A stretch of 64,000 nucleotides of DNA from Rahnella inusitata_A. Lineage in GTDB: Bacteria > Pseudomonadota > Gammaproteobacteria > Enterobacterales > Enterobacteriaceae. Location: the NCBI RefSeq assembly GCF_965118895.1, contig NZ_CBCPJJ010000010.1, positions 1 to 64,000 of the forward strand, written 5' to 3'. A model generated the notes under the pieces. It was given only the letters and a program-made list of their open reading frames with translations, made no database searches and had not been told where the DNA came from. How positions within the stretch are numbered: the stretch's first letter is position 1; each line of letters opens with the position of its first letter. Made by a program: the position numbers and the translations under genes. Positions 43,122-51,658 of this stretch are shown piece after piece.

Positions 43122-43991
43122 ATGAATACGTTGGAAAAAATCCAGACCCATCTCGACATTCTGAGTAAATCAGAACGAAAAGTGGCCGAAGTTATCCTGG
43201 CATCACCAAACATAGCTATCCACTCCAGTATCGCCACTCTCGCCCGCATGGCCGATGTCAGCGAACCTACTGTAAACCGTTTTTGCCGTCGCCTCGACAC
43301 AAAAGGGTTTCCAGATTTTAAATTGCATCTGGCACAAAGTCTGGCAAACGGCACGCCTTACGTGAACCGTAACGTCGACGAGGGTGACAGCGTCAGCGCC
43401 TATACCAGTAAAATCTTCGAATCGGCCATGGCCAGCCTCGATCAGGTGAAAAATACCCTCGATATTGCGGCCATCAACCGCGCCGTGGATTTACTCACTC
43501 AGGCCAAAAAGATTTCTTTCTTTGGACTGGGCGCATCCGCCGCAGTGGCGCATGATGCCATGAACAAATTCTTCCGCTTCAACATTCCGGTGGTGTATTT
43601 CGACGATATCGTCATGCAACGCATGAGCTGCATGAACTCCAGTGAGGGCGACGTCGTGGTGCTGATTTCACACACCGGGCGCACCAAGAATCTGGTCGAA
43701 CTGGCGCAGCTGGCTCGTGAAAACGACGCCACAGTCATCGCCATCACCTCTTTTAATACACCGCTGGCGCACGAAGCAACGCTGGCGCTGTTACTGGATG
43801 TTCCGGAAGATACCGACGTTTATATGCCAATGGTCTCGCGTATCGCCCAGCTCACGCTTATCGACGTACTGGCCACCGGTTTTACACTGCGCCGGGGCAC
43901 AAAATTCAGAGATAACCTGAAGCGCGTCAAAGAAGCGTTGAAAGAATCGCGCTTTGATAAAGGGACAGTCGTCCCTGTGCAGCCTGAATAA
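43122..43991 (+). CDS. hexR: HexR, RpiR-family sugar catabolism regulator
   Basis: A 289-residue regulator that in gamma-proteobacteria represses zwf, eda and related genes, released by KDPG. The N-terminal RpiR-type HTH spans about 1-77 (SKSERKVAEVILASP, VSEPTVNRFCRRL), and the SIS sugar-phosphate domain follows (FFGLGASAAVAHDAMNKF, LISHTGRTKN). The ATG at 43122 gives the E. coli length; upstream ATGs at 43107 and 43116 lack homologous residues. Confidence 0.95.
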   Translation: MNTLEKIQTHLDILSKSERKVAEVILASPNIAIHSSIATLARMADVSEPTVNRFCRRLDTKGFPDFKLHLAQSLANGTPYVNRNVDEGDSVSAYTSKIFESAMASLDQVKNTLDIAAINRAVDLLTQAKKISFFGLGASAAVAHDAMNKFFRFNIPVVYFDDIVMQRMSCMNSSEGDVVVLISHTGRTKNLVELAQLARENDATVIAITSFNTPLAHEATLALLLDVPEDTDVYMPMVSRIAQLTLIDVLATGFTLRRGTKFRDNLKRVKEALKESRFDKGTVVPVQPE

Positions 43992-44110
43992 GCCATTTTT
44001 ACACTAACAAGTTGCAGATTTAATAGGGAGTCTGGCCGGAAATCTTCGCGCAATGTGCGCAGGTTAAACGTCAGACACGAGGTCAGCGGGTCACACAGGT
44101 GAAACCCTTT

Positions 44111-44125
44111 TGTATTACAATTACA
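44111..44125. promoter_or_regulatory. HexR-type operator upstream of pykA
   Basis: tgtattacaattaca; its complement tgtaattgtaataca matches 13 of 15 positions of the HexR consensus. It lies 65 bp upstream of the pykA ATG. Confidence 0.65.
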
Positions 44126-44189
44126 CCTCAACCCAATGTGGACTCGCTGTTTTTTGCAGTAAAGGCACCAGTTAACGAACGGAGTAAGC

Positions 44190-45632
44190 ATGTCCAGAAG
44201 ACTCAGAAGAACGAAGATCGTTACCACACTCGGTCCCGCTACAGACCGCGATAATAACCTTGAAAAGATCATTGCTGCCGGCGCTAACGTCGTACGCATG
44301 AACTTCTCACACGGTACCGCTGAAGACCACATTTTGCGCGCTAACAAAGTGCGTGAAATCGCCGCCCGCCTTGGCCGCCACGTGGCAATTCTTGGCGATT
44401 TGCAGGGCCCGAAAATCCGCGTATCCACCTTCAAAGAAGGCAAAGTCTTCCTTAATATCGGTGACAAATTCCTGCTCGATGCCAATATGAGCAAAGGCGA
44501 AGGCGACAAAGAGAAAGTCGGTATCGACTATAAAGGTCTGCCTGCTGACGTTGTGCCGGGCGACATCCTGCTGCTCGACGATGGTCGCGTACAGCTGAAA
44601 GTGCTTGAAGTTCAGGGCATGAAAGTTTTCACAGAAGTCACCGTTGGCGGCCCGCTGTCCAACAACAAAGGCATCAACAAGCTGGGCGGCGGTCTTTCCG
44701 CTGAAGCCCTGACTGAGAAAGACAAAGCAGACATTATTACTGCGGCCAAAATGGACGTAGATTTCCTGGCAGTTTCTTTCCCACGCACTGGCGAAGATCT
44801 TAACTATGCACGCCGTCTGGCGCGTGCGGCAGGCTGTAACGCACAGATTGTCTCGAAAGTAGAACGTGCGGAAGCCGTGGCCAGCGATGCGGCGATGGAT
44901 GACATCATTCTGGCCTCTGACGTTGTGATGGTCGCCCGCGGAGATTTAGGGGTAGAAATCGGTGACCCGGAACTGGTGGGTATTCAGAAAAAACTGATCC
45001 GCCGTGCCCGTCAGCTGAACCGTGCGGTGATAACCGCCACGCAGATGATGGAATCGATGATAACCAACCCGATGCCAACCCGTGCCGAAGTTATGGACGT
45101 GGCGAACGCCGTGCTGGACGGCACGGATGCGGTGATGCTCTCTGCCGAAACCGCCGCTGGCCAGTATCCTTCAGAAACGGTTGCCGCGATGGCGCGCGTC
45201 TGTCTGGGTGCGGAAAAAATCCCAAGCATCAATGTTTCCAAACACCGTCTGGACGTTGAATTCGATAACACCGAAGAAGCCATTGCCATGTCCGCCATGT
45301 ATGCGGCCAACCACCTGAAAGGCGTGACGGCGATCATTTCCATGACCGAATCCGGACGCACCGCACTGATGCTTTCCCGCATCAGCTCCGGTCTGCCTAT
45401 CTTCGCCATGTCCCGTCATGAGCATACACTGAACCTGACCGCTATTTACCGTGGCGTAACGCCGGTGTTCTTCGACAGCCATAACGACGGCGTGGCGGCG
45501 GCGCAGGACGCGGTGAATCTGCTGCGTGATAAAGGTTATCTGCTTTCCGGCGATCTGGTGATTATCACTCAGGGTGATGTCATGAGCACCATCGGTACGA
45601 CAAATACCAGCCGCGTCTTACGCGTTGAGTAA
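44190..45632 (+). CDS. pykA: Pyruvate kinase II
   Basis: A 480-residue glycolytic enzyme making pyruvate and ATP from phosphoenolpyruvate, same length as E. coli PykA. It opens SRRLRRTKIVTTLGPATDRD and includes MNFSHG, the active site region IVSKVERAEAV, MVARGDLGVEIG and the TQMMESMI segment. It follows hexR and has a HexR-like operator. Confidence 0.97.
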   Translation: MSRRLRRTKIVTTLGPATDRDNNLEKIIAAGANVVRMNFSHGTAEDHILRANKVREIAARLGRHVAILGDLQGPKIRVSTFKEGKVFLNIGDKFLLDANMSKGEGDKEKVGIDYKGLPADVVPGDILLLDDGRVQLKVLEVQGMKVFTEVTVGGPLSNNKGINKLGGGLSAEALTEKDKADIITAAKMDVDFLAVSFPRTGEDLNYARRLARAAGCNAQIVSKVERAEAVASDAAMDDIILASDVVMVARGDLGVEIGDPELVGIQKKLIRRARQLNRAVITATQMMESMITNPMPTRAEVMDVANAVLDGTDAVMLSAETAAGQYPSETVAAMARVCLGAEKIPSINVSKHRLDVEFDNTEEAIAMSAMYAANHLKGVTAIISMTESGRTALMLSRISSGLPIFAMSRHEHTLNLTAIYRGVTPVFFDSHNDGVAAAQDAVNLLRDKGYLLSGDLVIITQGDVMSTIGTTNTSRVLRVE

Positions 45633-45694
45633 GAGTACGTATTCAACAAGAGTACGCATTGAATAAATGAAAGTGTAATAAGATATTTATTTTA

Positions 45695-45719
45695 AGCCCA
45701 CAGCGATGTGGGCTTTTTT
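45695..45719 (+). terminator. Terminator after pykA
   Basis: The stem agcccaca / tgtgggct with a 4-base loop is followed by six T residues. Confidence 0.93.
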
Positions 45720-45983
45720 ATTTATACTGAAAATAACTCTCTTGCCCTGTTATTTGTAAGGTCATAGACAACGTCATGTTGATCATTATTTTGCCACTCT
45801 GCTGTCATATTTTTGACGTTTTGTTACCCGCTCACTTTAATTTCCTAAAATACCCCTTCCCTTTTTGCGCCTAAATATAACTTTTTACCTTCTCAGAGAG
45901 ATGTTTAAACGCAATAAAATGAATAAAAAATACAGATTACTCTGGTGTGATTATGAATCATTTAAGTTTTTCCCGCCTTTTTA

Positions 45984-45999
45984 TGTGATATGCATCACA
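45984..45999. promoter_or_regulatory. Perfect CRP site upstream of dfo
   Basis: tgtga-tatgca-tcaca is a complete match to the CRP half-sites with 6-bp spacing. Its centre is about 89 bp upstream of the predicted start of transcription. Confidence 0.75.
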
Positions 46000-46051
46000 T
46001 AAAATCATGAAATCCGCGTGGAGATGATAAATGTTCAATGCCAACGTTGAA

Positions 46052-46066
46052 TGATAATGATTTGCA
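46052..46066 (+). promoter_or_regulatory. Fur-like box 1 of the dfo promoter
   Basis: tgataatgatttgca matches 12 of 14 positions of the 7-1-7 Fur consensus and lies in the spacer between the -35 and -10. Confidence 0.75.
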
Positions 46067-46067
46067 T

Positions 46068-46082
46068 TTATAATGATTCGCA
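46068..46082 (+). promoter_or_regulatory. Fur-like box 2 of the dfo promoter
   Basis: ttataatgattcgca matches 11 of 14 positions and covers the TATAAT -10 at 46069-46074, so bound repressor would block RNA polymerase. Confidence 0.6.
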
Positions 46083-46295
46083 TTCGTTAAATCCTTGTAT
46101 AAATCCGCATTAAGGAAATCACACAAGAGAAACCACTATAAATTCAAGTTTATGAAGATTTTAAAAATTAAAAACTGACAGGCATGGCCATAAGCCCTGC
46201 CCGATAACGCATATGTCCAAAACATGATCCCTGGAAAATCCGGGCGGACGCCCCACGCCCGCAGCGGAATAACTGCCACATAATAAGGTGCCAAA

Positions 46296-47852
46296 ATGAG
46301 CCAGATAAATAATTGGGAATTGATGCAAATCCCGGCCGCTTCTGCGAAGGAAATAAGTAAAAATCAGGGTTATATTTTCAATCAAAACAGCACGCCGGAA
46401 TGGCAGGCGCAGATTGAGCAAGGCATTGAGTTAATTAAATCTCACATTAACCATACGGAAAAACCTTTTTCCGGCGTTTCCCCGGCTGAATTAGCCGAGC
46501 AATTTCGCCATATAGATTTGACCAAACCTTTAGCCGGAACACGGCTGGCGTTGGAAGAACTGGATGATTTATATCTTCAGCATGCGGTCTATTTCCATCA
46601 CCCGAAATACCTCGCTCACCTCAACTGCCCGACCGTGGTGCCCTCACAGCTGGCAGAGCTGTTTATCAGCGCGATTAACTCCTCGGTAGATACCTGGGAT
46701 CAGAGCGCAGGCGGCACGCTGATTGAGCAAAAGGTGATTGACTGGACACTGGCGCGCATCGGATTTGGCGCGCAATCGGACGGCATTTTCACCAGCGGTG
46801 GCACCCAGTCTAACCTGATGGCAATACTGCTGGCACGCGACAGCCACTGCAAACGTACCCGCCCGCAGCACAGCATCAAATATCAGGGCCTGCCGCCGGA
46901 AGCCAATCGCTGGCGTATTTTCAGTTCACAGGTCAGCCATTTCAGCATTCAGAAATCCGCCGCCCTGCTCGGCCTGGGCTATGACGCCGTGGTAGCGGTT
47001 GCCTGCGACAGCGCATTTCGCATGGACATCAGCGCGCTTAAAGCTGAAATCGACCGTTGCCACGCAGAAGGCCTGATCCCGATTGCGGTTGTCGCCACCG
47101 CCGGCACCACCGATTTCGGCAGTATTGATCCGCTCAATGAGATCGCTGAAATCTGCCGCAAGGAGAAAATCTGGATGCACGCCGATGCTGCTTACGGCTG
47201 TGGTTTGCTGGTATCTCCTCAGCACCGCCAGCGCATCGAAGGCATTCATCTGGCGGACTCCGTCACCGTCGATTATCACAAATCCTTCTTCCAGCCGGTG
47301 AGTTGCAGCGCGTTTCTGGTTAACGACCACAGCCATCTGGAGCACGTAACGCATCACGCGGAATACCTTAATCCGCTCAGTGCCAAGCTCGAAGGTACGC
47401 CAAATCTGGTCAATAAAAGCATTCAGACCACCAAACGTTTTGATGCCCTGAAGATGTGGCTGACGCTGCGCGTAATGGGCCAGCAGGCGCTGGGTGAGTC
47501 GTTTGACGTACTGCTGGAACGCGCCACCGAAACCCATCAGATGATGGAACACAACCCGAACATTGAAGTCCTGCATAAGCCTGAACTGAGCACGCTGGTG
47601 TTCCGCTTTGTGCCGCGCATGTCGATGAGCCATGAGCAGATTGACGCCATCAATGCCGATATCCGCAAAGCGATTTTCCGCGACGGCAGCGCCGTGATTG
47701 CCGGTACTAAAGTCCATCAGCGCCAGTACCTGAAATTTACCTTACTGAACCCGATGACCACCACGGAAGACATCGCCGACGTGCTCGGTCTCATTACGCA
47801 TTACGGCAAAGAACTGACTGCCGCCGCGCTGAGCGCCGCTAAAAACCGGTAA
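46296..47852 (+). CDS. dfoJ: Lysine decarboxylase for desferrioxamine synthesis
   Basis: A 518-residue PLP enzyme of the group II decarboxylase family, expected to make cadaverine from lysine, the first step to desferrioxamines. It shows SGGTQSNLMAILLAR, HADAAYG and the PLP Lys in TVDYHKSFFQPVSCS. 2,4-diaminobutyrate decarboxylase is the main alternative, but the next two genes (N-hydroxylase, then acyltransferase fused to NIS synthetase) reproduce the Erwinia/Pantoea dfoJAC order. It is first in the operon, behind Fur-like and CRP sites. Confidence 0.88.
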   Translation: MSQINNWELMQIPAASAKEISKNQGYIFNQNSTPEWQAQIEQGIELIKSHINHTEKPFSGVSPAELAEQFRHIDLTKPLAGTRLALEELDDLYLQHAVYFHHPKYLAHLNCPTVVPSQLAELFISAINSSVDTWDQSAGGTLIEQKVIDWTLARIGFGAQSDGIFTSGGTQSNLMAILLARDSHCKRTRPQHSIKYQGLPPEANRWRIFSSQVSHFSIQKSAALLGLGYDAVVAVACDSAFRMDISALKAEIDRCHAEGLIPIAVVATAGTTDFGSIDPLNEIAEICRKEKIWMHADAAYGCGLLVSPQHRQRIEGIHLADSVTVDYHKSFFQPVSCSAFLVNDHSHLEHVTHHAEYLNPLSAKLEGTPNLVNKSIQTTKRFDALKMWLTLRVMGQQALGESFDVLLERATETHQMMEHNPNIEVLHKPELSTLVFRFVPRMSMSHEQIDAINADIRKAIFRDGSAVIAGTKVHQRQYLKFTLLNPMTTTEDIADVLGLITHYGKELTAAALSAAKNR

Positions 47853-47865
47853 CAGGAGTTGCACC

Positions 47866-49176
47866 ATGAATATCAACCCGACCCAACAGACTTACGATTT
47901 TATCGCCATCGGCATCGGCCCGTTTAACCTCGGTCTGGCCTGTCTGACCGAGCCGGTTAAAGAGCTGAACGGCCTGTTTTTAGATCAGAATGACGGCTTC
48001 GACTGGCATACCGGCATGATGCTGGAAAGCGCCCATTTGCAGACGCCGTTCATGGCCGATTTAGTGACGCTGGCCGATCCAACCAGCCCTTATAGCTTCC
48101 TGAATTACCTCAAGCAGCAAGGCAAACTCTACTCTTTCTACATTCGTGAAAACTTCTTCATGATGCGCAAAGAGTTCAACCAGTACTGCCAGTGGGCGTG
48201 CGAACAGCTGACCTGTCTGCAATTTTCCACCCGCGTGGAGCTGGTGACCTGGGATGCGGAACAGGAATGCTATCTGGTGCAGGCGTGTTCGACCAAAAGC
48301 GGCGATAAGCAAATCTTTCGCGCTAAACGTCTGGTGCTCGGCACCGGCCCTTCGCCGTGGATGCCCGCCTGCGCGCGTGACGCCGGAAACAACGTGCATC
48401 ACTCCTCGGCTTATCTGCCAAACAAAGAACAGATGCAAAATTCCACATCAATCACCGTGGTCGGTAGCGGCCAGAGCGCGGCGGAGATTTACTACGACCT
48501 GCTTTCTGATATCGACAAGTACGGTTATCAGCTGACGTGGGTGACGCGCGCGCCGCGCTTCTACCCGCTGGAATACAGCAAACTGACACTGGAAATGACC
48601 TCACCGGAATACATCGACTACTTCCACGACCTGCCGATGAGCAAGCGCGATCAGCTGAACCGCGAGCAGAAAGGTTTATACAAAGGCATTAACGCCAGCC
48701 TGATCAACGATATCTACGATCTGATGTACACCAAGCGCCTCGACGGGCCGCTCAAGGTCGATATGTATACCCATTCGGAACTGACCGCCCTGACACGCAA
48801 CCGCAGCGGTCAACTTGAGATGAACCTGTTGCATCACGAACAACAGCAGGAATATCGCCACAAAACCGAATCGGTGATCCTCGCTACCGGCTACAGCTAC
48901 CAGCCGCCGCAGTTTATCGAAGGGATTTACAACCGTATCCAATGGGACGACGCAGGCCGCTACGCCGTTAACCGCAACTACAGCATTGATGCCCACAATC
49001 AGATCTTCGTACAAAACGCAGAGCTGCATACCCACGGCTTCGTCACGCCGGATCTGGGTATGGCGTGCTATCGCAACAGCTCGATCATCCGCGAAATGCT
49101 CGGCAAAGAAGTTTACACGGTGGAGAAATCTATCGCATTTCAGACGTTCTGCGCCCGCAGCCTGGCCGACCAATAA
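47866..49176 (+). CDS. dfoA: Cadaverine N-hydroxylase, FAD monooxygenase
   Basis: A 436-residue flavin monooxygenase of the IucD/SidA/PvdA family, expected to hydroxylate one amine of cadaverine with NADPH and oxygen. FAD site GIGPFNLGLA near residue 18, NADPH site VVGSGQSAAE near 207, and ATGYSY near the C-terminal part are present. The ATG follows CAGGAG. It starts 13 bp after dfoJ. Lysine N6-hydroxylase is the nearest alternative; the operon context favours cadaverine. Confidence 0.9.
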   Translation: MNINPTQQTYDFIAIGIGPFNLGLACLTEPVKELNGLFLDQNDGFDWHTGMMLESAHLQTPFMADLVTLADPTSPYSFLNYLKQQGKLYSFYIRENFFMMRKEFNQYCQWACEQLTCLQFSTRVELVTWDAEQECYLVQACSTKSGDKQIFRAKRLVLGTGPSPWMPACARDAGNNVHHSSAYLPNKEQMQNSTSITVVGSGQSAAEIYYDLLSDIDKYGYQLTWVTRAPRFYPLEYSKLTLEMTSPEYIDYFHDLPMSKRDQLNREQKGLYKGINASLINDIYDLMYTKRLDGPLKVDMYTHSELTALTRNRSGQLEMNLLHHEQQQEYRHKTESVILATGYSYQPPQFIEGIYNRIQWDDAGRYAVNRNYSIDAHNQIFVQNAELHTHGFVTPDLGMACYRNSSIIREMLGKEVYTVEKSIAFQTFCARSLADQ

Positions 49177-49190
49177 CGGAGAAATCACCC

Positions 49191-51575
49191 ATGTCTGATA
49201 TGACTTCCTTATCCGTTTTTTCATGCCCGCGCGAGGCCGGATTACTGACGCTGCGCCCGCTCAATCTGGCGAAAGATGCCGCCGTGCTGCACGGCTGGAT
49301 GACTCAGCCCTACGCCAGTTTCTGGGGCATGCAGAACAGCAGCGTCGGCGAAGTGGATGCGTTTTATCGCGACCTTACCGCCGGTAAACCGCAGGCGGCG
49401 CTGATGGGTGAAATCGACGGTCAGCCGCGTTTCCTCATCGAATGCTATCCGGTGCAGGACGATCCGCTGCATGAACATTACGACGTGCAGCCGGGCGATA
49501 TGGGCATGCACATTCTGCTCGCACCGGCAAACCCGCCGGTCGCCGGTTTCAGCTGGCAAGTGTTTTCCGCCGTGATGGAATACCTGTTCAGTCTGCCCGA
49601 CGTGAAACGTGTGGTCGTCGAACCGGATGTCCGCAACGAGAAGATCCACAAACTCAATAAACGCGCCGGTTTCCGCTATCAGAAACAGGTGCAACTGACA
49701 CACAAAACTGCATGGCTGGCGTTCTGCCAGCATGAAGATTTTTTGCAGGCCAGCCAGAAGGAACACGCCACCATGACGACCTCAACATTGCAATCCGGCC
49801 AGCACTTACAGCCTGAAATCTGGGCGAAAGCCAACGCCCTGTTACTGCGTAAATGCCTGTCCGAACTGACTCATGAACGCCTGCTCGAACCAAAAGCGTT
49901 ACAGTCCAGCGGCACCTGGACTGACTATCAGCTGGCAGTTCCGGCATCAGAAGTCGAATACCGTTTCCGTGCGCGCCAGCTTCCGCTTAACGACTGGATG
50001 ATCGATCTGGACAGCATTCAGCGTCTGGACAATTTTACCGGGCAGCCGCTCGATGCGCTGAAATTCATTATTGAATTCGCGGAACAAATTGGCATTTCAC
50101 AGGCCATGCTGCCGACTTATATGGAAGAAATCAGCAGCACGCTCTACAGCAGCGCGTATAAGCTGGCGAACAATCACACCACCGCGAAACAGCTGACAGA
50201 GGCCGATTTCCAGACGGTGGAAACCAGTATGACCGAAGGCCACCCAAGCTTTATCGCCAACAACGGTCGCATTGGTTTTGACGCCGGAGATTACGTGCGT
50301 TACGCGCCGGAAGCGGCGAATCCGCTGAAATTAGTGTGGGTAGCGGTACATCATGACAAAGCGCATTTCGCCACCACCGAAGGTTTGCCATACGAGAAAC
50401 TGATCGCCGAAGAACTGGGTGATGCGCAGATTTGTGCCTTCACGCAGAAACTGGTGGATATCGGCGTCGATCCTAAAAACTATTACTTCATGCCGGTGCA
50501 TCCATGGCAGTGGCAGAATAAATTGCTGACCGTGTTTGCTCCGGACATCGCCCGTCAGTTCCTGATTTTCCTTGGCGAAGGCGAAGACCAGTATCTGGCG
50601 CAGCAGTCGATCCGCACATTCTTCAACGCCAGCCAGCCCACGCACCGTTACGTGAAAACCGCGCTGTCGATTCTGAATATGGGCTTTATGCGCGGGCTGT
50701 CACCGTATTACATGGCCACCACGCCGGGTATCAACGAATGGCTGGCAGATCTGGTGGAAAACGATTCCTATCTGCAATCCACCGGATTCAAGATTTTGCA
50801 GGAAGTCGCGTCACTTGGTTATCACAACCATTACTTTGAAGAGGCAATCAAAGGCGACAGCGCCTATAAGAAAATGTTTGCCGCGTTGTGGCGTGAAAAT
50901 CCGGTAGCGCAGTTGCAGCCCAATCAGCGTCTGATGACCATGGCCGCCCTCCTGCATACCGATAAACACGGCGATGCGCTGATTGTCGAGATGATCAAAT
51001 CCTCCGGTCTGGCGACCGGCGACTGGCTCAAGCGTTACATGCACGCCTACCTCAGCCCGCTGCTGCACTGCTTCTACCAGTACGATCTGGTGTTTATGCC
51101 GCACGGCGAAAACCTGATCCTGCGCTTTGAAAATAATATTCCGGTGAACGCATTCATGAAGGATATTGCCGAGGAAATTGCGGTGATGAACCCGGAGGCT
51201 AATCTGCCGGAAAAAGCCAAACGTCTGGCAGTGGATGTGCCTGAAGAACTGAAGATCCTGTCAATTTTCACCGATGTCTTCGCCGGTGTATTCCGCTTCA
51301 TCGCCCGTATTCTGGAAGAGCACGGCGACTATCCGGCCGGACAGTTCTGGGGCGTGGCAGCGGAAGTCGTGCGCGACTACCAGTTGCAATACCCGGAGCT
51401 GGCGGAGAAGTTTGCGCGCTATGACATGTTCGGCGCGGAGTTCACGCACTCTTGCCTCAATCGTCTGCAACTGGCAAATAACCAGCAGATGATCAACCTG
51501 TCGGATCCGGCGCAGAACCTGAAATTCGCCGGGACGCTGGAGAACCCGATCGCTGCTTACGCTAACCGATACTAA
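49191..51575 (+). CDS. dfoC: Fused acyltransferase and NIS siderophore synthetase
   Basis: A 794-residue fusion protein. Residues about 1-190 form a GNAT acyltransferase (LTLRPLNLAKDAAVLHGWM, VVVEPDVRNEKIHKLNKRAGF) that should add succinyl to N-hydroxycadaverine; residues about 205-794 form an IucA/IucC-type NIS synthetase (EGHPSFIANNGRIGF, KTALSILNMGFMRGLSP, FMPHGENLILRF) that oligomerises and may cyclise units to desferrioxamine E. The fusion matches DfoC of Erwinia, whereas Streptomyces uses separate DesC and DesD. The frame opens inside dfoA at 49065, but GGAG before the ATG at 49191 marks the start, 14 bp after dfoA. Confidence 0.9.
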   Translation: MSDMTSLSVFSCPREAGLLTLRPLNLAKDAAVLHGWMTQPYASFWGMQNSSVGEVDAFYRDLTAGKPQAALMGEIDGQPRFLIECYPVQDDPLHEHYDVQPGDMGMHILLAPANPPVAGFSWQVFSAVMEYLFSLPDVKRVVVEPDVRNEKIHKLNKRAGFRYQKQVQLTHKTAWLAFCQHEDFLQASQKEHATMTTSTLQSGQHLQPEIWAKANALLLRKCLSELTHERLLEPKALQSSGTWTDYQLAVPASEVEYRFRARQLPLNDWMIDLDSIQRLDNFTGQPLDALKFIIEFAEQIGISQAMLPTYMEEISSTLYSSAYKLANNHTTAKQLTEADFQTVETSMTEGHPSFIANNGRIGFDAGDYVRYAPEAANPLKLVWVAVHHDKAHFATTEGLPYEKLIAEELGDAQICAFTQKLVDIGVDPKNYYFMPVHPWQWQNKLLTVFAPDIARQFLIFLGEGEDQYLAQQSIRTFFNASQPTHRYVKTALSILNMGFMRGLSPYYMATTPGINEWLADLVENDSYLQSTGFKILQEVASLGYHNHYFEEAIKGDSAYKKMFAALWRENPVAQLQPNQRLMTMAALLHTDKHGDALIVEMIKSSGLATGDWLKRYMHAYLSPLLHCFYQYDLVFMPHGENLILRFENNIPVNAFMKDIAEEIAVMNPEANLPEKAKRLAVDVPEELKILSIFTDVFAGVFRFIARILEEHGDYPAGQFWGVAAEVVRDYQLQYPELAEKFARYDMFGAEFTHSCLNRLQLANNQQMINLSDPAQNLKFAGTLENPIAAYANRY

Positions 51576-51602
51576 GCAAATTTTTACTCCTGTGCGTTTT
51601 TT

Positions 51603-51629
51603 AGCGCGGCCTGAAAGGGTCGCGCTTTT
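51603..51629 (+). terminator. Possible terminator after dfoC
   Basis: Arms agcgcggcc and gggtcgcgct pair with one G-T position and are followed by a short T run. Read-through to the MFS gene 30 bp further is possible. Confidence 0.6.
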
Positions 51630-51658
51630 CTGATTTTGAGTGATGGAGAATTCTCGTT

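Larger units (their letters stand above)
45720..46295 (+). promoter_or_regulatory. Promoter and long leader of the dfo operon
   Basis: The stretch contains a perfect CRP palindrome (45984-45999), a promoter TTGAAT-16 bp-TATAAT at 46047-46074, two Fur-like boxes over it, and then a leader of about 215 bases before the dfoJ ATG. In the leader, two tiny frames (ATG at 46152, eight codons, MKILKIKN; ATG at 46184) and a GC-rich hairpin near 46242-46262 are visible, of unknown meaning. Confidence 0.6.

Noticed and set aside
46926..47717. Minus-strand 263-codon frame
   Set aside because: Antisense shadow of dfoJ.
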